Shown here piece by piece: positions 55,378 to 64,000 of a stretch of 64,000 bases of DNA (its first letter is position 1; every line of letters starts with the position of its first letter). The stretch spans positions 305,632 to 369,631 of the forward strand of contig JALIZF010001509.1 of NCBI GenBank assembly GCA_029948255.1, read 5' to 3'. A model generated the notes under the pieces. The model did no database searches. It had not been told where the DNA came from and was given only the letters and a program-made list of their open reading frames with translations. A program made the position numbers and the translations under genes. Origin of the DNA: Telmatactis stephensoni. Its lineage: Eukaryota; Cnidaria; Anthozoa; Actiniaria; Isophelliidae.

Positions 55378-58300
55378 CCCTCTAATTTTCTGAAGAACTG
55401 GGCTGTCCCCCTTTTCGCTTTCTTGGGAACCGTAGATTCCAAGAACCTTGGAGCGTTCAATGTTATCCAAATCAATACAAGAGCTCAACTGTACATGAAA
55501 ATACAATATGTGTAAAATTCGTTTAAGCTTCAATAGTGTTTTAGAAACTAAAGAGGGAAAGTTAACACATCAGAACACAGTAAACGGGAAGACGTATTAG
55601 GCTTGTGAATATATATTTTTGACCTTTACCTGTGTGTGCTCTGTATCTTGATCTGATAGATCTGGTAGTTCTGCAGAGGGCATATCTCAGCATCTTCAAA
55701 AACAAAACAAACAAAATTGAATGTCGAATATATATGAATAACATGCGTATCGGGGTAGAGCCATGCCCGATAAAATCAACTGAAGCTAGACAAATACCTG
55801 TATTTGTCAACATATCATAGGCGTCCTTCAACTTTTCCTTCAGAGTAATCAAATCTGGTCTGTCCTGCGGTTCTTGACGCTGACATTCCTTTATGATTCC
55901 AATGATTGTTTGTGGATGCAGTTTTGATGTGGTAATCTTCCACCTTTAAGAACCTATGCCAACGAGTGTAGATTGAATATGAAGGCCCCTGTACATGAGG
56001 CAATTTTTCCCACAACTTACAACGCCGTTGCGTAGCAAGTTGCAGAAGATCTTACTTGTAATGCATCAAGAAAATGCTTTGCAAATTACGGAAATGTTGC
56101 AGCCTAGACGAGTCTACAAGCCTAGACGAGCCTAGTCTCGGCTCGGCTCGGCTCGTCTAGACTCGTCTAGGCTCGGCTCGTCTAGGCTCGTCTAGGCTCG
56201 ACTCCTCTAGGCTCGTCTAGGCTCGTCTAGGCTCGACTCGTCTAGGCTGTTATTGATAACCTGATATAGCCATCAATAGCAAGCTATCAGGCGGCTATCG
56301 TTGGCTATCAGGCTATCAATTGCAGGCTATCGTGAAAATTGTTGAACAAGCAAATTTATCGCGTCCTGCCTCGCTTCCATGTTTTGCCCTAAAAATCAGT
56401 ACGATTTCGCATTCGTCTGGCCCCCTTTTTCTCCCTTTTGAATGTAACTGAAGACAGTATTTGTTGTACTTAATAAAATAAATTTGATATTGTTAGGGAT
56501 CCCCGAGGACCAGCTCGAAGGATGATTTCCATGAAAAAGAAACCTCCAAATTTTTACTTTCCATGAATGCAATAGAATATATATTCATAGCATATGAATG
56601 GTTGAGTCATGTTTTGTGACAGTTGAGAGTGACAGTTGCTTTATTTTGAGACTGAAATCGTTGAACCAAATAAATAAGTCGAATTGAAGCTCATTTTGGG
56701 TATTGAAACTGATAGGTACAATAGTTCTGTAGTTGGCCGTTTCACGAACAAAAGCTCACCCGTCACGCTCTCAACGATTCGAATGTGTCGACCCTTTCAG
56801 TACATTCGGATCACTTTAACGGAATTGCTTGGTACATTTCTGACGATAATGCCGGGTTTCCTTCCGTCCAACTGTAAAGTTCAGCCTCTGTTTCGATTGT
56901 AATTTCAAATGGTCCACGTTCACATTTCGGAGTGCTTCATTAAAGTTAAAGTGAAGTTCGATTCTTTCGTCCTCGGTTAGCATCAAGCATATCACGTTAC
57001 AGCTGTTTTTGATTTGACAACCGCATCAGTGTTTATGTCGAGTTCATGAAGCACACCTCCACCGCATACGTGGAAATAAAGAGCTTTTCATAAATTTGAT
57101 CGGGTTCATCTTGACTTCCCATTGTAGTTTGCTTCAAGAGTGAACGTGAATGGTCTATTTGCTCGCTTAACTAAAATTTTGTTCATGCTAAAAAGAGCTA
57201 GGAATTGTAAACAATACCTTTGCCAGGTGACTGAATCGAAAAACAATAGACGCTTCAGCGTACTGGTACATGCCAGTACTAACCATTTCTTTTGTTTTTC
57301 TGCTCCGAAATAGTTGTTCGGTTGCTGCGCAACGGAGTTTTCCAAGTATTTCATTGTTCCTCGGACGCACTGGAAAGAATTTCTTTTGTTCGTCAGTTGC
57401 TCCGGAATAATTTGATTTGTTGCTCTGGAAAGAATTTCTTTTTTTGTCGGATGCGCCGGAGCATCGGCGCTCCGATGTTGCAGGATTGGTACTCCATATC
57501 TACTGCTGTATTCAAGCCCTTGTCCGCCATTAAATCCTGCTCAAGTCTTCAGTCCCCAGCATCGCAGAGTTCGCACTTGTCTCACGCTCAAAGATGAAGG
57601 GCATTGTTTTTTTACGCTCTTAACCAATCAGGAGTGCATCACGTGATCGATTGCGCAAGAATGGCCTTTACTCGAGACGAAATCACACAAAAAAACATTT
57701 GTAGTTTATACTTCGTTCCCGGCTACGCCTGGGCACGAGTAATTACAACTTACATGAGTTCTAATGGTTTCGTTATCCTTTAACCAATTGTAGGGTGTAA
57801 CACCATAGGTGTGGATTTCAAAGAGTAGATATCCCAATGAAAACACCACGGACTTCTCTGAATATCGACCATCAGTCATGACCTCTGGGGCTGCGTGACG
57901 CATAGATGTTTCATCAAGTTGAGAGAGGTACTCGTAAACATGGGTCTAGAAATGGGATCAACGTATTAGTCCATTATATATGAAAAATATGTTGTAATAG
58001 CATGAGAAAATATATATAATATAACTTTGTATATAATGTCAAAACTTGAATGGAGAGAGTTAAGTGAATATATGTCTTGGAAAAAGTGAAAGTCTCACAA
58101 AACGTGCATCTCAAGTTAACAAGAAAAATGCTCATCTTAGCTATAGAAGTTTTGACCATTTGCATTTTGCAGCGCCACTTGTGTCTCATGAGTTGTTCTA
58201 AAAGATCTATTTCCAGTTAGTTAAAAAGTAGTTAGCGTCCATCCTCTTATAAGCGCCAGGCACTTGTTAGAGAAATAAGGTATTTATGGATTAGAATCGT

Positions 58301-61300
58301 ATAGCAAATTGCTAAATCACGCGCTGATTGGTCGAGAAGGATGGTGATATTTTGTGGAATCGAGGGGCTTCCTTTTTTTGTCCGCATATAAATGATTATC
58401 AATTTCTTTCTAGTCAAAATTTGGCTAATCTTTTCTATAGAAAAGTGTTTTACTCTTTCATTAAACTTTTAGAATAAATTTAGAATATTTTCATCTGTAA
58501 TCATATAATCTTTCGAAAAATATTAATACAAATACAAACAAAAACTAAAAGGAAAACGATCATAAACAGCTGCACCGTCGACAGACATGTTCATCCCGGT
58601 TTTCAACTTACTTTTAAAAGTGTTCTTGCCCTAAAAGATTTGCTTACATATCCAAAGAAGAAAAGGTAAACATGAGTGAATACTTCAATCTTTCTAGAGT
58701 ACTGTATAACTGAGCCTATTTATTATATTTCTGATGAGCAGGAGATGCAAAATCACCACTTCTCAAGCTGGGTAAAACCAGTGCCCGAACAACATGCCGA
58801 AAATCAGTTCAAAGACAAGACAACAATTGATTTTTAGAAAATCCTAACAAAATTATTTGTTCAAAACAGTATTTTCCTTAAGGAAAGTTCATTTTTGAGT
58901 TTGTTTTAAGCCAAAATCTAGCGAAGTCTTAGTGTCGTAAATGTAATTAGTCGTAGATGTAATTAGTGACGTCACAGGCGCGCAAGCGCAATTACGAGAT
59001 TAAGAATTACGTGAACCAGAGAACCATCTCGTTCGTTATAGTAATTGTGTAACATTTTGTACCGAAACCCGGGACCAAAACCATGTCCCGGGGACAGAAC
59101 AGGCAGGCACTACGACACAGCAGAACAACATCCAGAAAGCAGTGCGAGCACTTTGTCAGTCAAGCAGAACGATTCATAGATTTTGAAACTACCAGTCTGT
59201 CAGAGATAGAGGAACTACTCAATCAAGCCAAAACAAACTGACTAGACGAAACATCAGCACTGGACATGAAGTTAGCCATGACCTTTGATGATCAAGAATC
59301 AATCGATAGATAGTTTTATACCGCTGGACAGTCTTGACATGAAAGCAAAGCAAAATGGCATTGTTATATCCTCAAACGATGAACCGTAGCACAAATATGA
59401 AGCGGAGAGCTAGAAATGCATCTAAAGCAGGAGAAGAAGAAGAAACAAAAATGTCATGCAAGTGTCCTAGAGAAACCCATTAAGATGAAGGCTCAACAAA
59501 GGAAAGAGGATCATCATAGCAGACCATTATATGACAATAAAATTTAACCAAACGAAAAGATACGATATACAAGGGCAAGAGGAAGGGAGACACAAACAAG
59601 AAGGCTAGGCAGGAACCAAAGGAACAACGCGAACTGTAAGAGAACACAAACTGTGTCCAACATCCAGACACTTGTCGTAATAATAATGAAGCAAACAAAG
59701 AACCCCCCTTGGAGGGCAGGGTCGCACAAGAGACTACTAGGACTGTAATGCTTAAAAGATGGAACATTTCAAAGCTATAGACAGTGTAAACTCGTAACTT
59801 GCAACTTTCGGCTGCCTGGGAGGGTGTCATAAATATATTGGGTTTCCTGTTTAGATGATTAGACAATCTATGATGTCATCAATATAATAGGTAATTAACT
59901 ATCAATTAGAGTGTAATTAACATCAGTGAGTAGATATTAAACATCAATCTTGGAAACCCCAAACAAGTCTGCTGCCTGTTCTGCCCCACCAACGGGTTTT
60001 CAAGACACCTAGCGACTTCAATTCATGCAACTCTCCGTGTCTAGCGTCTCTTCATCGAACCTGTGGCCTAAAAACTCAGTCCGACAAAGTGCTCAAACTA
60101 GTTTTTCAAAACATCAAAAGATAAAAAGCTTGATATGAGAGCTATTAAAATTAGATAAATGCTTACCGTTTTTCTGTTCAACAGTGTCAGTGAGTGCCAG
60201 AGTCAGTGATCCAAACGAAATTTCCCGGTTCCTAGAACATCTTGTTTTGCCGCTCATGAGACAACTCAGACAACTATTCCTCCAGGATAATTCCCACAGG
60301 TTTCTTCATTTCGATTGCAGTAAAAGAAAGTTTGTTTCGACGTAATTTGATCAGAAATTTGCTCCTCACGACGAAGCCCAGTTTGCAAAGGTGGCTGTCA
60401 TTCATGCTTACAGCTTCAACCTGCTTCGTCAGTTCAGTAGTTTTGTTTGTTGGCTATGAAATGGCTTCTCGTGCACTCGCAGCAAAATTGTCAAAAACTA
60501 GTATAAAACTTTTTTTCTTGCCTGCTATACGATTCAAGGAAAATTCATTGGCTCGACTCGTGAATTCAACGTGGAATTCCCTCGTCAGCCAATGAATTTA
60601 TCTATAATATAATCACATAGACGAACCTCTTCGTTGTAGGTCATTTCTCTCAAGGCTTGAAATCCTGTGATCCTACATATCTTGTTTTTCCCAACTAACA
60701 CATCCTGAGAAGTTACGGCCAGATGGACTAAATGTTGTTGGTTGATGTAAATCAAGCCATCGACAACCCCAATTACCATTTGTATCAACACTGAAGGATT
60801 TGGTGTGTTTTGGATATCTGATCTGAATTAGTAATACACAGAAAAATAACAATACTAAAATAATTGAAACTGGAAGGTAGCGGTAAGGCAGAGTAAAGTA
60901 AAGGAGAGAAATTGGATATAAACAAGGGAAAAACGAGAAGGAAAAGAAGAAGAAGAAGGAAAAGAAGAAGGAGGAGGAAACAAAAGATACAATGGATTGG
61001 AAGACGAACAGAAAGTAAAAGTCATGAAAAAGTAGAAGTAAACGGAGACAAAAGAAGAAAATACATAAGACAAGAGAAGAATCCCCGTACCCCATCAAGG
61101 GTCCTCTTTGATGCTATTTTTTCAATCAAGATGTCCTATTTCAACTCCATATTGGATATGATCCATACTTGCACAATCAGCTAACGCGCTTCAGTTAACG
61201 CAAATTATTATCAAACGAACGGTGTTAACTGCAGCTACAGAACATTATACGAAGGATTTAACTACAAGCAAAAGCAAACCTTGTGCTTTGCAGGAACTGC

Positions 61301-62104
61301 AGCAGAGTAGTGCTTAGATGGTACTCGGTAATCAAATGGTAGGGTTCAGCTGACGTGTCGTAAGCAAATACTTTGAGAATATTTGGATGACTACACGAGT
61401 TCAGACGTCTCAGAAAGTAGGCTTCTTTAAGAAGGTTCTCGTACTGCTTATTTCTTTCTTTGTCATCTCCACGCCGTGCTACATCTAAGACAAGAGTTAG
61501 AAGCAGTGAAAACATGATATGGCTAAATAGCCTACCAGAAAAATCATTGTAAATCTCACTATTGTCCCGGCCGAAAGAAAAAAAATATTCCTAAAAACAA
61601 GATCTACCTCCCCTTGAGGTTGCTCAAATTGTACTTCGAGCAGTACAATCGTGCCGCCAAAATTTCCGCGAGTAACTTTAAAAAGGCTATTATTTCCGCG
61701 TGCAACAAACTTAATTATCTTTGTCGCAAAGAGTAGAAAACATTTTCGCATCACGAAACTAAGAAATTATTTTGCGTGAAGTGGTAAAACAAACGAACAG
61801 CGTTCAAAATAGCAATGAAATTGTCGACGTTCTTAAAGTTGCGTAAAAAACTGGTAAAAATGGCGTCCTGCCTTACGTCCCGCGTGCGGCTTGTCATATT
61901 AATTTGTTAGGTCAGTCTAATGCTCAAGAATATGTAGTAAACTTGTAAAACGTTTGAAGTAATCGATTGCTTACCTGATGAATCTAACAAAATCTTTACA
62001 GCTGATTCTTCACCTCGGAAAGGAACCTTATAAAGAGCCTTTTTTTCGTCTTTGCCGATAAATTGGAATCTGCTTGGTGGCAATTCCTTTCTATAACGTG
62101 TTGA
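55378..62104 (-). CDS. Tyrosine-kinase-like pseudokinase gene (multi-exon, partly broken)
   Basis: Minus-strand exons with splice sites: 62104-61975 (glycine-loop region FQFIGKDEKKAL and EESAVKILL, keeping the VAVK lysine; donor GTAAGC); 61484-61280 (alpha-C KEAYFLRRLNSCSHPNIL); 60822-60627 (catalytic loop VHLAVTSQDVLVG and RITGFQAL); 57945-57754 (RHAAPEVMTDGRYSEKSVVF, DFG+1 lobe; donor CAT|GTAAGT); 55953-55798 (KECQRQEPQDRPDL, C-lobe end); 55693-55630 and 55483-55378 (short tail exons). Phases agree for most joins. The glycine loop is degenerate, HRD is H-L-A, the catalytic Asn is Asp, DFG is G-F-Q and the subdomain-IX Asp (SDVWS) is Val. It should not transfer phosphate and may act as a binding or allosteric partner. 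A -1 frame break in the 55798-55953 exon suggests a pseudogene or a sequence error. The N-terminal part is not found. Confidence 0.7.
56107..56246. repeat. TCTAGGCTCG satellite-like tract
   Basis: Ten-base units (CTCGTCTAGG, CTCGGCTCGG) repeat irregularly for 140 bp inside an intron. A short related tract lies at about 31700-31750. Confidence 0.85.
57592..57746 (-). mobile_element. Palindrome-ended dispersed repeat, copy 4 (truncated)
   Basis: Contains GATGAAGGGCATTG, CTTAACCAATCAGGAG, GATTGCGCAAGAATGGCC and the terminal CGTTCCCGGCTACGCCTGGGCACGAG. It ends about 4-8 bp from the splice donor of the pseudokinase exon at 57754. Confidence 0.7.
57950..58930. other. Intronic AT-rich sequence
   Basis: Part of the large intron of the pseudokinase gene. 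No ORF or repeat boundary supported. Confidence 0.4.
58933..59965 (+). mobile_element. BEL/Pao-like remnant with short gag and two unlike LTR-like ends
   Basis: TGTCGTAAATG... (58933-59054) ends in CA and is followed by TTGTACCGAAACCCGGG, resembling the primer-site arrangement of the 47.5-kb element. An ATG at 59083 opens MSRGQNRQALRHSRTTSRKQ and runs about 54 codons to a TGA. A CTGGGAGGG purine tract at about 59816-59824 precedes a second TGTCATAAAT... block (to about 59965). The two LTR-like blocks are only distantly similar. Gag core, protease and pol are largely deleted. Confidence 0.5.
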
Positions 62105-62119
62105 CTGAAGAAATGTCAT

Positions 62120-62930
62120 GCAAGATTTCGGTGCAAGGGTTCTTCTACTTCTTTCAAAGGTCCACCGAAACGGCAGCGCTCAAAACTTTGACATACAAAC
62201 AGTTTTTCTGTAGAGTTTTTGCCTTCTTTGCAATTGAGGCGTTTCACGTAGAACTCAAGAGTTGCACACGCTCTGAACGTGTAGCTATAAGACAAAACGT
62301 TTTGCAAAAAATATTATCGACATTGTAAACCTTCGGCGACCGTATAGCCGTTGACTTCATGTACTATACTCCTTGAAAATATTCCTTAACAACTATAGAT
62401 CATTTTAATGCTTAGTAATTATACTTTAATTTGAACAATTTTCTGTATGTTATGTTGAAATCCTATGGTTTTGATGACGTTATATTTTTGTGCTAGATGT
62501 CGTACTTTTCAAAAAATCAAAGCTGTTGACTATTTGAAATTATCAAAGATTGGCAGTATGTGTAGATTTATCAGTAATTCAATTTCTGTTTGACCAGCGG
62601 TTTAGCAAGGAGTTTTATTGACTCACAACTAATCCTGATCAATACGTAAAGATATGATCTTGAGCCACGTCTATCAAAAGCGCTAATCGATAAGTTGGAG
62701 ACATACATGTACACAAGGAAAGTTCACAGAGCCAATATTTGAAAAAGATAGTCCAACTTAAACTTTATTCAGTTTGCCCAAAGTTTAAAATGATTTATTT
62801 TATATAAAGTTTCTTGATATGGTTTACAGTCCAGGAAAATGATGCAGAATTTAATATGTGGAATTGTGCAAATTTGTGTAACAAGCATGAAATTTGGCAC
62901 ACCGATAGAGGTTCACGTTCTGAGTAATTC
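62120..62930. other. AT-rich sequence upstream of the kinase exons
   Basis: No further exon of the kinase gene can be supported here; the frames at 62074-62328 and 62116-62307 lack family motifs. Confidence 0.4.
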
Positions 62931-63104
62931 TAGAGGTGGAGCCACGCCCAGAAATCAATTACTTACATATCGATATTTTTGGAATTAATTATCTCAGAAA
63001 CAAAGATAAAGAGCATCTAATGTTAATACAAAAAGGTGTAATGAAGGATAGTGATAAGGTTGAGTATGCTGGGTAATTTTTGATTGAAAGCCACGCCCCC
63101 TAAA

Positions 63105-63790
63105 TGCTACTTGGTGAACTATAACAATGGAATACATTATACATGGAATTGATACAAAAGGTTTTCCTCTTGGGGTGTCCATATGAAATCTTGCATAAAG
63201 ATAAAGGCTTAGGCCGAAAGTAATCCTAGATATGGAGCCATGCCTAAAAACAAGTACTTCCAGTTTTATAGCAATGGAATAAATCATTTTAATAATCAGC
63301 AAGATATACCTTTAGTTTTAGTATATAACCGTAATAGTGAAAGCAGTAATAAAATAAATGAATTCAAGTATGATTAGCATAGAGCTACTCCTTATAAAAG
63401 TACTTACAGATTATAGTTGCAGTCTCTTTCTGCCGCCACTTTTCGTTTAAGTAATCGACTTTTTTATATGAATTTATATACATTATACAATAACTCAAAT
63501 TCTATAAGTACTCTGTTAGGCGTGGCTTTATGCTTAATACATTTTGAATGATATTTCCTCGCTTATAAATTAAAATTAAAGGTATATTTTAATGATATAT
63601 TCCCGCATTGCTATAAAACTGGAAGCTCTTGTTTTTAGGCGTGGCTCCATATCTAGGATTACTTTGGGACTAAGCCTTTATCATTATGCAAGATTTCATA
63701 TGGACACCCCAAGAGGAAAACCTTTTGTATCAATTAACATTTATAATGTATTCCATATCTATAGTTCTCCAAGTAGCATTCAGAGGGCCA
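63105..63790. mobile_element. ~690-bp foldback MITE
   Basis: Arms about 63105-63325 and 63560-63790 are inverted copies sharing ATGCTACTTGG, CCTCTTGGGGTGTCCATATG and TAGATATGGAGCCA. Open frames in the arms are mirrored and not genes. Confidence 0.85.
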
Positions 63791-64000
63791 CGATGGTCGG
63801 TTGCTAGGGCTTTTCCTCCCGGAAGCCTCGAAACTGAGAGTTTTAGGCCTTAGACAAAGTAGAATGCATCAAATTTGACAAAACGTGGCTGGGAAGTAGT
63901 TTGATAAATTACCTGTTATAATTGATGGCAATTACATCTCATTAGACCGCTATTGTGACGTCATTAATGATGTCCAAATTTGGCATCAGAAAAAAATTAG

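Noticed and set aside
56684..56902. Possible discoidin/F5-8C-like fragment (QYIRITLTELLG)
   Set aside because: The resemblance is too short, and there are no neighbouring domain motifs or splice signals in support.
63592..63807. 71-aa ORF and its mirror at 62994-63302
   Set aside because: Both come from the inverted arms of one foldback element and encode similar peptides only because the arms are copies.

Overview
The window looks like nuclear DNA of a cnidarian, most likely a hexacoral (stony coral or sea anemone). It is AT-rich and intron-bearing, with little host coding sequence. It holds a RING/B-box/filamin/NHL TRIM gene and is saturated with mobile DNA: LINE pieces, tRNA-derived SINEs, BEL/Pao and env-bearing LTR elements, TTAA-type and hAT-like DNA transposons, and many foldback MITEs. 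The taxon is inferred from the style of these families, not from a marker gene. There are no bacterial operons, rRNA genes or CRISPR arrays.

Layout. 1-3.4 kb: decayed retroelement sequence (a LINE 3' half on +, a LINE 3' end on -). 3.45-6.35 kb: a T-poor plus strand with a 190-bp direct repeat and a degenerate ~110-bp tandem array, headed on the minus strand by a TATA box and a 16-codon ORF; this may be a repeat-rich non-coding RNA locus. 7.6-9.95 kb: a CRE-like cluster, a foldback MITE, a LINE RT scrap and a tRNA-SINE. 10.58-13.09 kb: the TRIM gene, split in two by a ~245-bp internal duplication. 13.18-20.65 kb: a 7.47-kb DNA transposon with ~983-bp terminal inverted repeats and TTAA target duplications, encoding an intron-containing RNase-H-like transposase; a second TTAA element (20.65-21.50 kb) sits exactly in its right target duplication.

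21.5-27.5 kb: nested inverted-repeat elements and one isolated coding exon. 27.8 kb: a 17-bp minisatellite. 28.5-31.2 kb: an LTR element reduced to 58 bp of 5' LTR, a broken env-like gene, a polypurine tract and a full 3' LTR. 32-33.3 kb: a SANT/Myb-like fragment and two copies of a palindrome-ended repeat. 34.4-35.05 kb: a minisatellite just downstream of a terminal coding exon. 35.9-39.8 kb: palindromes, a 1-kb foldback carrying tRNA-like sequences, and a 560-bp tandem duplication. 40.4-45.2 kb: two hAT-like MITEs with perfect 8-bp target duplications around a 2.5-kb long-TIR element. 45.3-47.5 kb: a Mutator-like transposase/DEDDh exonuclease fusion pseudogene, abutted by a 3.9-kb BEL/Pao element (47.5-51.5 kb) whose LTRs are identical but whose interior is scrambled and lacks reverse transcriptase.

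51.9-54.9 kb: MITEs, tandem duplications and another palindrome-ended repeat. 55.4-62.1 kb: exons of a minus-strand tyrosine-kinase-like gene whose HRD, DFG and subdomain-IX aspartates are all replaced, i.e. a pseudokinase, with a frameshift in one exon and a second BEL-like remnant (58.9-60.0 kb) in a large intron. 63.1-63.8 kb: one more foldback element.

The main stories are mobile-element biology: nested insertions with readable target duplications, long-TIR elements, template-switch-like scrambling of a young retroelement, and a recurring class of DNA palindromes with a tight C(GNA)G apex.
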